Assembly (NCBI RefSeq): GCF_008634025.1
Contig: NZ_PDCM01000001.1
Coordinates: 248,001 to 312,000 of the forward strand
DNA: 64,000 bases
DNA from: Streptomyces albofaciens JCM 4342
GTDB lineage: Bacteria > Actinomycetota > Actinomycetes > Streptomycetales > Streptomycetaceae
Direction: 5' to 3'
Part shown: piece after piece, positions 34,103 to 42,260 of the stretch
Layout of the letters: every line of letters starts with the position of its first letter
Position numbering within the stretch: position 1 is the stretch's first letter
Position numbers and translations under genes: made by a program
Notes under the pieces: generated by a model
Database searches by the model: none
Told to the model about the DNA's origin: nothing
Seen by the model: the letters and a program-made list of their open reading frames with translations, nothing else

Positions 34103-35179
34103 GTGACCGACCAGCAGCCCGCTCAGGACCGGGACCCGCGCGCGGCCGACGGCGCGCTCCACGGTGTCGCCGCGCCCGCCCCCGCGCTTTCCGGTACGTA
34201 CGACGTCATCGTCCCGGCCGGGGGCGCCGCCCGGCGGCTCGGCGGGGTGGACAAGCCCGGGCTGTCCGTCGGCGGGCGCTCGCTTCTGGACCGGGTGCTC
34301 GACGCCTGTGCGGACGCGGCGACCGCCGTGGTCGTCGGGCCGCCGCGGCCCACCGCGCGGCCGGTCATCCAGGCCCTTGAGGACCCGCCCGGCGGCGGGC
34401 CGCTCGCCGCGCTGGACGCCGGGCTGCGGCACACCACCGCCCCCGTCGTCCTCGTCCTCTCCGCCGACCTGCCGTTCCTGACGGGCGCGACGGTGCGGGC
34501 CCTGCGCGCGGCGGTCGAAGCGGGCGAGGGAGCCGAGGGGGTGGAAAGGGCCGATGGGGTAGAAGGGACCGAAGGGGTAGAAGGAGCTGAAGGGGCCGAA
34601 GGGAGGGTCGACGCCGCGCTGCTGCGGGACGCGGAGGGCAAGGACCAGCCGCTGGTCGCCGCGTACCGGGCCGAGCCGCTGCGGCGTGCGCTGGCCGCCG
34701 TACGGGCCGAACGCGGCACGCTCGCCGGGCAGCCGCTGCGTGCGCTGCTGGCCCATCTGTCACCGCGCCGGGTGCCCGATCCGACGTCCACCGCGTCCTT
34801 CGACTGCGACACCTGGGAGGACATCGAGGCGGCACGCGCCCGCATCAGAGCGGCACGCGCCCGTATCAGGGAGCATGGGACCGTGTTGGACGAATGGATC
34901 ACCGCAGCCAAGGCCGAACTGGGCATCGAACTCGATGTGGACACGGCGGCACTCCTCGACCTCGCCCGCGACGCGGCGCACGGTGTGGCGCGGCCGGCGG
35001 CGCCGCTGACCACCTTCCTGGTCGGTTACGCCGCCGCTCAGCAGGGCCGGGACGTGTCCGTACTGGCGGCCAAGGCGGCCGCGCTGGCCAACCGGTGGGC
35101 CGCCGAGGCCGCCGAGGACGCCGACGCCACGCCGGAGGCCGCGCCCGAGGCCAAGCCGAAGGCGAAGCCGGCGGAATGA
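34103..35179 (+). CDS. mobA: MobA-like molybdenum cofactor guanylyltransferase fused to DUF6457
   Basis: A 358-residue protein. The NTP-transferase part (about 30-245) has VPAGGAARRLGGVDKPGLSV and LSADLPFLTGATVRAL, and joins GMP or CMP to molybdopterin. A short repetitive Glu/Gly/Val insert (about 147-168) interrupts the core. The C-terminal 100 residues (VLDEWITAAKAELGIELDVD, TTFLVGYAAAQQG) match DUF6457, a small domain found beside molybdenum cofactor genes. The start is GTG 34103. The stop overlaps the moeA start (ATGA). Confidence 0.85.
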   Translation: MTDQQPAQDRDPRAADGALHGVAAPAPALSGTYDVIVPAGGAARRLGGVDKPGLSVGGRSLLDRVLDACADAATAVVVGPPRPTARPVIQALEDPPGGGPLAALDAGLRHTTAPVVLVLSADLPFLTGATVRALRAAVEAGEGAEGVERADGVEGTEGVEGAEGAEGRVDAALLRDAEGKDQPLVAAYRAEPLRRALAAVRAERGTLAGQPLRALLAHLSPRRVPDPTSTASFDCDTWEDIEAARARIRAARARIREHGTVLDEWITAAKAELGIELDVDTAALLDLARDAAHGVARPAAPLTTFLVGYAAAQQGRDVSVLAAKAAALANRWAAEAAEDADATPEAAPEAKPKAKPAE

Positions 35180-37566
35180 TGGAGGGCGAGTTCGACGACG
35201 CGTTGGCGCTGGCCAACGGGGGCCCGGTCGTGCCGCCGCGCCCGGAGGACCGCCGGTCGCCGGGGAGCCGTACCGACGATCACCGGGTGTGGGGCGGCCG
35301 TGGTGACGGCCTTCCGGGGCACGAGGGTGACGGACCCGTACCGGCCCCCGGCCGCCACGGTTGTGCGGCTCCCCCCGGCGGGAGCCGCGCACCCGCTTCC
35401 GGCCGCCGCGCACCCGCTTCCGACGGCTGTGCGCCTGCCTCCGACCGTTACGCGCCCGCCGCTGCCCCATACGCGTCTGCTTACACCCCGTACGGGTCCA
35501 CCCCCGACCCGTACGCGTCCGCTTCCGATCGTCACGCCGCCGCACCTGCCGACACCCACGTGCCCGCTTCCGACCGTCACCCCCGCGTCCCTGCCGACCC
35601 CCACGTACCCGCTTCCGACCGTCACGCCCCCGTCTTCGACGACGGCTACTCGTGGATCTTCGACGACCGGGAGCCCACCCGGACGACCGGCCGGTCCGGC
35701 GGGAAGCCGACGGCCGGTACGGGCCTGGACGACGACGCGCGTCGCGGCCCGTACACACCGTGGGACACCGCACCGGCCCTGAAGGCGGGCGATCCGTCGT
35801 CCGTACCCGGTGGTGAAGACGGGCCGCGTGGGCCGCTCCCGCCCGGTTCCCACCCTCCTTCACCGCGACCCGAGACCGAGCCGGCCACCCGCGGAGCACC
35901 GTTCGGGCCGCCCTTCGGACCGCCCTACGATCCGCCCTCCTCCACCACGGAGAATCCCGGCCACGACCACCCCACCCACCACGGCCGCCGCACCCGGCAC
36001 GACCACCCCGCGCCGACCCCCTGGCGTACGGCCCGTGGGATCGCCGCCCGGGCGCCGCGCGGACCGCTGCCCCCGGTCGCCTGCCCGCTCGGCGCCGCGG
36101 CCCTCGGACGCACCCTCGCCGAGCCGCTGACCGCGCTCACCGACCTGCCGTCCTTCGACACCTCCGCGATGGACGGCTGGGCGGTCGCCGGGCCCGGCCC
36201 CTGGCATCTCGCCGCCCGGAGCCGTCCGGACGAGCACGAGCACGGCATCCTGGCCGGTCACGAGGCATCCGAGGCGGTCGCCGACGGGGACGCGGTGCCG
36301 ATCGCCACCGGTGCCCGCATCCCGCCGGGCGTCACGGCCGTGCTGCGCAGCGAGCACGGCGAGGTACGGCAGCGGCCCGACGGCGGCGCGCAGTTGTACG
36401 CGCCCGCGCCCGTGCCGCCCGGCCAGGACATCCGGCCGCGCGGCCAGGAGTGCCGCCGCGGCGACCAACTGCTGCCCGCGGGCGCGCTGGTGACCCCGGC
36501 CGTGCTGGGGCTGGCCGCGGCGGCCGGGTACGACGAGCTGGTCGCGTACGCCCGGCCGCGCGTCGAAATCCTCGTCCTCGGTGACGAGTTGCTGAACGCC
36601 GGGCTGCCCGCCGAGGGACGCATCCGGGACGCGCTCGGGCCGATGATCACGCCGTGGCTGCGCGCGCTGGGCGCGGACGCCGGGCCGCCCCGGCACCTCG
36701 GCGACGACGCCGACGCGCTGTACGACGCCCTCGCCTCGTCCACCGCCGACCTGGTGATCACCACGGGTGGTACGGCCTCCGGGCCCGTCGACCATGTGCA
36801 CCCCACGTTGCGCAGGCTGGGCGCCGAGGTGCTGGTGGACGGCGTGGCGGTACGCCCCGGGCACCCCATGCTGCTCGCCCGGCTGACCGCCGACCGGTTG
36901 CTGGTCGGCCTGCCCGGCAACCCGCTGGCCGCCGTGTCGGGCCTGGTCACCCTGGCCGAACCGGCGCTGCGTACGCTCGCGGCGCGCCGCCGGACGCCCG
37001 CCTACCGGGCGCCGCTGACCGCCGCGGTGTCCGGCCACCCGCACGACACGCGGCTCGTGCCGGTCGCCTTCCGGGAGGGCGCGGCCGACGACGGGGACGG
37101 TGGCGCGGTCGTACCGCTGCGGTTCAGCGGGCCCGCCATGCTGCGCGGCATCGCGGCGGCCGACGCGATGGCCGTCGTACCGCCCGGCGGCGCGGAGCGC
37201 GGCCGCGACGTGGAACTCCTCGACCTGCCGTGGACCGGCGACGGCTCGGCGGCGGAGGCGGTGACGGACTGGGCGGCCGACACTCCGGACCGTCCTGCTT
37301 CGGACCGCCCCGGCCTGGACCGTCCTGCTTCGGACCGCCCCGGCCCGGACCGTCCTGCCTCGGACCGCCCCGGCCTTGACCGCCCCGCCACGAGCCGCCC
37401 TGGCCTGGACCGTTCCGGCCCAGACCGCCCCGCCACGAGCCGCCCCGCCACGAACCGCCCCGGTCCGGACCCGCGTCACCCCGGAGCCGGGCCGCACGAC
37501 CGCCCGAACGTTTCGCCCGCCGACCCCCACCCCGACCCCGACCCGACCGGCGGAGGCGCCGCGTGA
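35176..37566 (+). CDS. moeA: MoeA-type molybdopterin molybdenumtransferase with large repetitive tails
   Basis: A 796-residue protein, about twice the usual MoeA length. Residues 1-285 are low complexity, including a 45-bp (15-residue) repeat at DNA positions 35527-35640. The MoeA core covers about 290-690, with FDTSAMDGWAVAG near 327, VLGDELLNAG, TTGGTASGPVDHVHP near 530 and GLPGNPLAAVSGLV near 577. Residues 704-765 are a DRPASDRPG-type repeat from a 30-bp DNA unit. The ATG at 35176 overlaps the mobA stop; a second ATG follows at once. It inserts molybdate into adenylylated molybdopterin. Its stop overlaps the channel gene start. Confidence 0.88.
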   Translation: MMEGEFDDALALANGGPVVPPRPEDRRSPGSRTDDHRVWGGRGDGLPGHEGDGPVPAPGRHGCAAPPGGSRAPASGRRAPASDGCAPASDRYAPAAAPYASAYTPYGSTPDPYASASDRHAAAPADTHVPASDRHPRVPADPHVPASDRHAPVFDDGYSWIFDDREPTRTTGRSGGKPTAGTGLDDDARRGPYTPWDTAPALKAGDPSSVPGGEDGPRGPLPPGSHPPSPRPETEPATRGAPFGPPFGPPYDPPSSTTENPGHDHPTHHGRRTRHDHPAPTPWRTARGIAARAPRGPLPPVACPLGAAALGRTLAEPLTALTDLPSFDTSAMDGWAVAGPGPWHLAARSRPDEHEHGILAGHEASEAVADGDAVPIATGARIPPGVTAVLRSEHGEVRQRPDGGAQLYAPAPVPPGQDIRPRGQECRRGDQLLPAGALVTPAVLGLAAAAGYDELVAYARPRVEILVLGDELLNAGLPAEGRIRDALGPMITPWLRALGADAGPPRHLGDDADALYDALASSTADLVITTGGTASGPVDHVHPTLRRLGAEVLVDGVAVRPGHPMLLARLTADRLLVGLPGNPLAAVSGLVTLAEPALRTLAARRRTPAYRAPLTAAVSGHPHDTRLVPVAFREGAADDGDGGAVVPLRFSGPAMLRGIAAADAMAVVPPGGAERGRDVELLDLPWTGDGSAAEAVTDWAADTPDRPASDRPGLDRPASDRPGPDRPASDRPGLDRPATSRPGLDRSGPDRPATSRPATNRPGPDPRHPGAGPHDRPNVSPADPHPDPDPTGGGAA
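35527..35640 (+). repeat. 45-bp tandem repeat inside moeA
   Basis: Units begin at 35527, 35572 and 35617 (the third partial). They are in frame and encode a DRHxxxPADxHVPAS-like 15-residue unit. Confidence 0.8.
37288..37470 (+). repeat. 30-bp tandem repeat in the 3' part of moeA
   Basis: Three near-identical 30-bp units start at 37288, 37318 and 37348, followed by degenerate copies to about 37470. They encode DRPASDRPGL-type decapeptides rich in Pro, Asp and Arg. Confidence 0.85.
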
Positions 37567-38708
37567 AGCTCCCCACCCACGACGCCGCGGCCCGCGACAT
37601 CCCCGAGGGCCACAGCCACCGCGTCGTGCTGCCGCGCCGCGCCCCCATGGCGCCGCTGCGCCAGGTCGCCCGCCGCCTGCTGATGGCGCTGCTCGTGCTC
37701 GTCGCGACGGTGGCCATCGTCTGGATCGACCGCGACGAGTACCACGACAACGCCAACGGCTCCGTCGACTTCCTGGACTGCGTCTACTACGCCACCGTCA
37801 CGCTCTCGACCACCGGTTACGGCGACATCGTCCCGTACGGGGACGGTGCGCGGCTGCTCAACATCCTGCTCATCACGCCCCTCCGGGTCCTCTTCCTGAT
37901 CATCCTGGTCGGCACCACTCTCGAAGTCCTCACCGAGCGCACCCGCGAGCAGTGGCAACTGAACCGCTGGAGAAACGCCTTGCGCGACCACACCGTCATC
38001 GTCGGCTTCGGCACCAAGGGCCGGTCCGCGGCCCAGACCCTGCGCGCGACGGGCCTGACCCGCGACCGCATCGTCATCGTCGACCCGAGCCCCAAGGTCA
38101 TCGACTCGGCGGTGGCCGAGGGCTTCGCGGGCGTGGTCGGCGACGCGACGCGCAGCGACGTCCTCCTGCGGGCCGAGATCCAGCGCGCCCGCCAGGTCGT
38201 CATCGCCACCCAGCGCGACGACACCGCCGTCCTGGTCTCGCTCACCGCCCGCCAGCTCAACAAGAAGGCCAACATCGTCGCGGCCGTACGGGAGGAGGAG
38301 AACGCGCCGCTGCTGCGCCAGTCCGGCGCCGACATGGTCATCACCTCGGCCAGCGCGGCCGGCCGCCTGCTGGGCCTGTCGGTGCACAGCCCCAGCGCCG
38401 GCACGGTCCTGGAAGACCTGATCCAGCAGGGCAGCGGCCTGGACCTGATCGAGCGCCCGGTGGTGAAGGCCGAGGTCGGCAAGTCGGTACGGGAGACGGA
38501 CGACCTGATCGTCTCGGTGCTGCGCGGTCACCGGCTGCTCGGGTACGACGACCCGGCGGCCAGCCCGCTTCAGCCCGCCGACCGGGTGATCACCATCGTG
38601 CGGGCGGTACCGCCGGAGGAGCCGGACGGGTCGTCCAGGTCCGGCGCGAAGCCGGTGATCCCCGGGACGGGGGTCTCCCCGATGGCACCCGTCCGCCGGG
38701 ACGACTAG
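37563..38708 (+). CDS. Potassium channel protein with TrkA-N (RCK) domain
   Basis: A 381-residue two-helix potassium channel. The first helix is near 37-58 (LLMALLVLVATVAIVWI), the selectivity filter TTGYGD is near 83-88, and the second helix is ILLITPLRVLFLIILVGTTL. The RCK domain begins near 140 (HTVIVGFGTKGRSAAQTLRA) with Rossmann Gly residues, and a TrkA-C-like part follows (VKAEVGKSVRETDDLIVSVL). GTG 37563 overlaps the moeA stop. The link with molybdenum genes is probably only operon order. Confidence 0.92.
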   Translation: MKLPTHDAAARDIPEGHSHRVVLPRRAPMAPLRQVARRLLMALLVLVATVAIVWIDRDEYHDNANGSVDFLDCVYYATVTLSTTGYGDIVPYGDGARLLNILLITPLRVLFLIILVGTTLEVLTERTREQWQLNRWRNALRDHTVIVGFGTKGRSAAQTLRATGLTRDRIVIVDPSPKVIDSAVAEGFAGVVGDATRSDVLLRAEIQRARQVVIATQRDDTAVLVSLTARQLNKKANIVAAVREEENAPLLRQSGADMVITSASAAGRLLGLSVHSPSAGTVLEDLIQQGSGLDLIERPVVKAEVGKSVRETDDLIVSVLRGHRLLGYDDPAASPLQPADRVITIVRAVPPEEPDGSSRSGAKPVIPGTGVSPMAPVRRDD

Positions 38709-38717
38709 ACCGCCGCC

Positions 38718-38897
38718 GCCCGGCCTCGGTGACCGCGTGCCCGGCCCCCGCCTCCGTCTGCTGCCCGGCCTCGGTGACCGCGTGCCCGGCACCCGCCTCC
38801 GTCTGCTGCCCGGCCTCGGTGACCGCGTGCTCCGCCCCCGCCTCCGTCCGCCGCCCGGCCTCGGTGACCGCGCGCCCGGCACCCGCCTCCGTCCGCC
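38718..38897. repeat. Four 45-bp tandem repeats
   Basis: Units begin at 38718, 38763, 38808 and 38853 with GCCCGGCCTCGGTGACCG and differ at few positions. They fill the gap between the channel gene and the oxidoreductase start at 38927. Since 45 is a multiple of three, several frames stay open through them; no ribosome binding site supports a gene. Confidence 0.9.
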
Positions 38898-38926
38898 GCT
38901 CCCCGGGGGCGAGTAGCCTCGCGGCC

Positions 38927-39904
38927 ATGCGTGCGATCACCATTCCCGAACCCGGCGGTCCCGACGCCCTCGTATGGGCCGAGGTGCCCGATCCGCAGCC
39001 GTCCGAAGGGGAGGTTCTGGTCGAGGTGGCGGCCACCGCCGTCAACCGTGCCGACCTCCTCCAGCGCCAGGGCTTCTACGACCCGCCGCCCGGCGCGTCC
39101 CCGTACCCCGGCCTGGAGTGCGCCGGCCGGATCAAGGCGCTCGGCCCGGGGGTGGGCGGCTGGGCGGTCGGCGACGAGGTGTGCGCGCTGCTCTCGGGCG
39201 GCGGGTACGCGGAGCAGGTCGTCGTACCGGCGGGCCAGCTGCTGCCCGTGCCGAAGGGCCTCGACATGGCCGCCGCCGCGGCGCTGCCCGAGGTGACGTG
39301 CACCGTATGGTCGAACGTCTTCATGATCGCGCACCTGCGTCCCGGCGAGACGCTGCTCGCGCACGGAGGTTCCAGCGGCATCGGCACGATGGCGATCCAG
39401 CTCGCCAAGGCGGTCGGCGCGCGCGTCGCGGTCACCGCGGGCAGCGCCGACAAGCTGGCCCGCTGCGCCGAACTGGGCGCCGACATCCTCGTCAACTACC
39501 GCGACCAGGACTTCGTGGAGGAGGTGCGCAAGGCCACCGACGGCAACGGCGCGGACGTCATCCTGGACATCATGGGCGCCAAGTACCTCGACCCGAACGT
39601 CCGGGCGCTGGCCACCAACGGGCGCCTGGCGATCATCGGCCTCCAGGGCGGCGCCAAGGCAGAGTTGAACCTGGGCGCGCTGCTGACCAAGCGCGGCGCG
39701 GTCACCGCCACCTCGCTGCGCGGCCGCCCGCTGGCCGAGAAGGCGGCGATCGTCGCGGCGGTACGGGAGCACGTCTGGCCGCTGATCGAGAACGGTCAGG
39801 TCCGGCCGATCGTGGACCGTACGCTGCCGATGGCCGAGGCGGCCGAGGCGCACCGGATCGTGGACGCCAGCGGCCATGTGGGCAAGGTCGTCCTGACGGT
39901 CTGA
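38927..39904 (+). CDS. NAD(P)H quinone oxidoreductase (zinc-less MDR family)
   Basis: A 325-residue member of the medium-chain reductases of the PIG3/QOR type. Seen are NRADLLQRQGFYDPPPGASP, PGLECAGRIKALGPGVGGW, and the nucleotide-binding LAHGGSSGIGTMAIQLAKAV. Catalytic zinc ligands are lacking. I chose ATG 38927 (MRAITIPEPGG); the frame is open upstream only through the 45-bp repeat. It probably reduces quinones with NADPH. It is followed by a clear terminator hairpin. Confidence 0.93.
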   Translation: MRAITIPEPGGPDALVWAEVPDPQPSEGEVLVEVAATAVNRADLLQRQGFYDPPPGASPYPGLECAGRIKALGPGVGGWAVGDEVCALLSGGGYAEQVVVPAGQLLPVPKGLDMAAAAALPEVTCTVWSNVFMIAHLRPGETLLAHGGSSGIGTMAIQLAKAVGARVAVTAGSADKLARCAELGADILVNYRDQDFVEEVRKATDGNGADVILDIMGAKYLDPNVRALATNGRLAIIGLQGGAKAELNLGALLTKRGAVTATSLRGRPLAEKAAIVAAVREHVWPLIENGQVRPIVDRTLPMAEAAEAHRIVDASGHVGKVVLTV

Positions 39905-39925
39905 GCCCGGCGCACGGGCGCGCGA

Positions 39926-39956
39926 CGCGGTGGTGCCGGGGCACGGCACCACCGCG
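39926..39956 (+). terminator. Terminator after quinone oxidoreductase
   Basis: A perfect 13-bp inverted repeat, CGCGGTGGTGCCG and CGGCACCACCGCG with a 5-nt loop, 22 bp after the stop codon. Confidence 0.85.
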
Positions 39957-39960
39957 CGTT

Positions 39961-40006
39961 CACCTCTGTCACCTCTGTCACCTTTGCCATCTCTGTCACC
40001 TCTGTG
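39961..40006. repeat. 9-bp tandem repeat
   Basis: Five copies of a TCTGTCACC-like 9-mer, one altered (TTTGCCATC), just after the terminator. It has no clear function and is slippage-prone. Confidence 0.8.
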
Positions 40007-40112
40007 GAGCCGCTGCACCACACCCCCGCACCGTCCGGGATGCCGCGTATATCCCCCCGTGTGACGCTGAGGACGTCAGGCGACCACTCCGCGGGTACGG
40101 GAGGTCATGGGT

Positions 40113-41180
40113 GTGACGTCGGAACTCGTGACCCAGGGATACGAGTCGGACCACCGGCCGGATCATCTGCCGGACCACCGGCCGGTTCACCTGCCGGAGG
40201 GCAAGATTCCGGAATACCGCCTCCCGGAATACCTTCCCCCGGTACCGATCACTCCGGTGCCCGTGCGCTCGATATCCGTGGCCCTGGCAGCGGGACGGCG
40301 GTGCCGTCCCCGACCGCTCCGTCCCCGTAGGTTCCGGCCCGGTCCCCGTAGGCTCCGGCTCCGTCCCCACCGGCCCCGCCCGCGCCTCGCAGCCCGCCTG
40401 CTGCTCGCCACGGCCCTGCTGCCCCTCCCGTACGCGACAGCGGCCACAGCGGCCACAGCATCAGCAGCGACCCCGCGCCACAGCGTTCTCACACACAACG
40501 CCGCGGACCAGGCCCGTACGCTCCCCGACCGCAACCAGGGCCCCGCCCACCCTGACAACGCCGACCACGCGGAACCCCCGGAAACCGACGCGGGAACCGA
40601 TACCGGCACCGGCACCGGAACCAGCACCCCTACCCCCACCCCCACTCCCACCCCGCGCCCCACCACCCCCCTCGACGCCCTCAGCCGCCTGGTCCCCCTC
40701 GTCCCCGGCCTCCCGGTGCCCTCCTCCGGACCGGCGTCCGGCTCCGGTGCGGACGACCCTCGCCCGGCCCTTCCGCCGGCGCCCGGCCCGTCCGCCCCGA
40801 ACGGCGTCTCGGCCGACGGGGACCCGCAGAACGGCCACGCGTCCCGGCCCCCGTCCCCCGCGGCCTCCAAGTCCCCCGGAAGGCCCTCGCCCGCCCCCTC
40901 GCGGCCCCGCCGGAGCGACCTCGCCGGACGCCTCGCCAACCGGCCCTACGTACCGCTGCCGCCCCTCCAGGCCCCCGCCTCGTCGGCCCTCGCCCGGCCG
41001 CACGGCCCTTCCCGTTACGCGCCCGGTGCCGTACCCGGCGCCGCCTCGGCCGCGAAGCGCACCCCGGGCACCGCCGCCGGGCCGGGCAACGGCGTCCACC
41101 GGGTGCTGCCGCTGGGCGCCGGTATGGCCCTGACCGGTCTCGGGCTGGCCTTCATCGCCCTGCGGCTCAGACGCTCGTGA
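40113..41180 (+). CDS. Pro-rich predicted exported protein with C-terminal membrane anchor
   Basis: I do not recognise this 355-residue protein. An Arg/Pro-rich stretch (about 48-90) precedes a hydrophobic signal-like segment near 91-115 (ARLLLATALLPLPYATAATA). A long Pro/Thr/Ser/Gly region follows, with a (TP)n run near 175 and a (TG)n run before it. The end is one membrane helix plus a basic tail (PLGAGMALTGLGLAFIALRL, then RRS), as in Streptomyces wall proteins that lack an LPXTG motif. I chose GTG 40113, with GGGAGG 8 nt upstream, over ATG 40107. The N-terminal 45 residues are oddly rich in His, Pro and Asp. Confidence 0.7.
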   Translation: MTSELVTQGYESDHRPDHLPDHRPVHLPEGKIPEYRLPEYLPPVPITPVPVRSISVALAAGRRCRPRPLRPRRFRPGPRRLRLRPHRPRPRLAARLLLATALLPLPYATAATAATASAATPRHSVLTHNAADQARTLPDRNQGPAHPDNADHAEPPETDAGTDTGTGTGTSTPTPTPTPTPRPTTPLDALSRLVPLVPGLPVPSSGPASGSGADDPRPALPPAPGPSAPNGVSADGDPQNGHASRPPSPAASKSPGRPSPAPSRPRRSDLAGRLANRPYVPLPPLQAPASSALARPHGPSRYAPGAVPGAASAAKRTPGTAAGPGNGVHRVLPLGAGMALTGLGLAFIALRLRRS

Positions 41181-41204
41181 CCGGCCCGCCGCTCCCCGGC
41201 CCGA

Positions 41205-41290
41205 AGCCCACCCCGGGCCCACCCCGGGCTCACCTTGGGCCCGCCCCGGGCTCACCTTGGGCCCGCCCCGGGCACACCCCGAGTTCACCC
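41205..41290. repeat. 23-bp tandem repeat upstream of bpa
   Basis: Two to three copies of a unit like CGGGCTCACCTTGGGCCCGC with degenerate flanks, between the Pro-rich protein gene and bpa. It can fold into GC-rich hairpins. Confidence 0.7.
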
Positions 41291-41374
41291 CAAAGCTCAT
41301 CCCCCTCCGGAGGTTGGATCATCTTTCTCCCAGGGCACAACCGTTCCTAGTCAGCTGTACGAGAGAATGGCGGC

Positions 41375-41941
41375 ATGGATATGCCGATGAACGAACGGTC
41401 GCAGGAGAGCCCGCACGTCCTGGTTGTCGGCCCGGACGGGATGGCTCTCGGCAGCGCCGGCTCCGGTGGCGGGGACGGCGACGACGAGTCCCGCGAGGTT
41501 CCCGTGACGGACATGGTCGAACAGCCCGCGAAGGTCATGCGCATCGGCAGCATGATCAAGCAGCTCCTCGAAGAGGTGAAGGCCGCTCCGCTGGACGAGG
41601 CGAGCCGGGTGCGTCTGAAGGAGATCCACTCCAGCTCGGTCAAGGAGCTGGAGGACGGCCTGGCGCCCGAGCTGGTCGAGGAGCTGGAGCGGCTGTCGCT
41701 GCCGTTCACCGACGACTCGGTGCCCACGGACGCGGAACTGCGCATCGCGCAGGCCCAGTTGGTCGGCTGGCTGGAAGGCCTCTTCCACGGTATCCAGACG
41801 GCGCTGTTCGCCCAGCAGATGGCGGCCCGCGCCCAGTTGGAGCAGATGCGCCGCGCGCTGCCGCCCGGTGCGGTGCCGTCCGAGGACCTGGAGCAGGCCC
41901 AGCAGAGCCAGGGCGGCGCCCGCTCCGGCCCGTATCTTTAA
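41375..41941 (+). CDS. bpa: Bacterial proteasome activator Bpa (PafE, DUF2587)
   Basis: A 188-residue ATP-independent 20S proteasome activator. The conserved core is EQPAKVMRIGSMIKQLLEEV, then ELVEELERLSLPF, and LRIAQAQLVGWLEGLFHGIQ. It ends GGARSGPYL; in the family a C-terminal G-x-Y-L tail docks in the proteasome alpha ring, and the PYL ending fits. The N-terminal 40 residues are Gly/Asp/Ser-rich and probably flexible. The ATG at 41375 is chosen; a Met codon nine bases on is possible. It converges on a Ser/Thr kinase gene with a bidirectional hairpin between. Confidence 0.93.
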   Translation: MDMPMNERSQESPHVLVVGPDGMALGSAGSGGGDGDDESREVPVTDMVEQPAKVMRIGSMIKQLLEEVKAAPLDEASRVRLKEIHSSSVKELEDGLAPELVEELERLSLPFTDDSVPTDAELRIAQAQLVGWLEGLFHGIQTALFAQQMAARAQLEQMRRALPPGAVPSEDLEQAQQSQGGARSGPYL

Positions 41942-41951
41942 AACCTTTAAC

Positions 41952-42020
41952 GGCCCCGCAAACCCTGCAAGGCAAGGCCCGCAACGGCCCCGCAAGTCCT
42001 GCAAGGCAAGGCCCGCAACA
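41952..42020. repeat. 34-bp direct repeat after bpa
   Basis: Two near-identical 34-bp units start at 41952 and 41986 (GGCCCCGCAA, then CCTGCAAGGCAAGGCCCGCA). A third degenerate start follows. Confidence 0.8.
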
Positions 42021-42075
42021 GCCCCGCGAACCCGTCAACGGCCCGCAAACCCTTCACCGGTCCCGCCCAACGGAA

Positions 42076-42110
42076 AAGGGCCCGCCGCGCACCCCGCGCG
42101 CCGGGCCCTT
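42076..42110. terminator. Bidirectional terminator between bpa and the kinase gene
   Basis: AAGGGCCCG (42076-42084) pairs with CGGGCCCTT (42102-42110), and an inner 5-bp stem continues it after one mismatch. A runs before and T after suit termination of both convergent genes. Confidence 0.85.
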
Positions 42111-42145
42111 CCCATCGGTCCGGACGGTCAACCACGGCCGACTGC

Positions 42146-42258
42146 CGCCGGTTCTAAGACCTGCCACCGCCGGTCCCAAGGCCTGCCGCCGCCGGTCCCA
42201 AGATCCGCCTTCGCCGGTCCCACGACCTGCCGCCGGTCCTACGACCTGCGCCCCGTGG
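42146..42258. repeat. Degenerate 20-30 bp repeats before the kinase stop codon
   Basis: Repeated words like CCGCCGGTCCCAAGGCCTG and GGTCCTACGACCTGCGCCCCGT. The last copies run into the kinase 3' end. Confidence 0.6.
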
Positions 42259-42260
42259 TC

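Noticed and set aside
38718..38897. CRISPR array
   Set aside because: Repeats are directly adjacent with no unique spacers and there are no cas genes. The same holds for the arrays at 46240 and 63781.
38705..40021. Leftward frame with 15-residue repeats
   Set aside because: The repeats come from the 45-bp DNA array, and the rest is antisense to the quinone oxidoreductase. No ribosome binding site was found.
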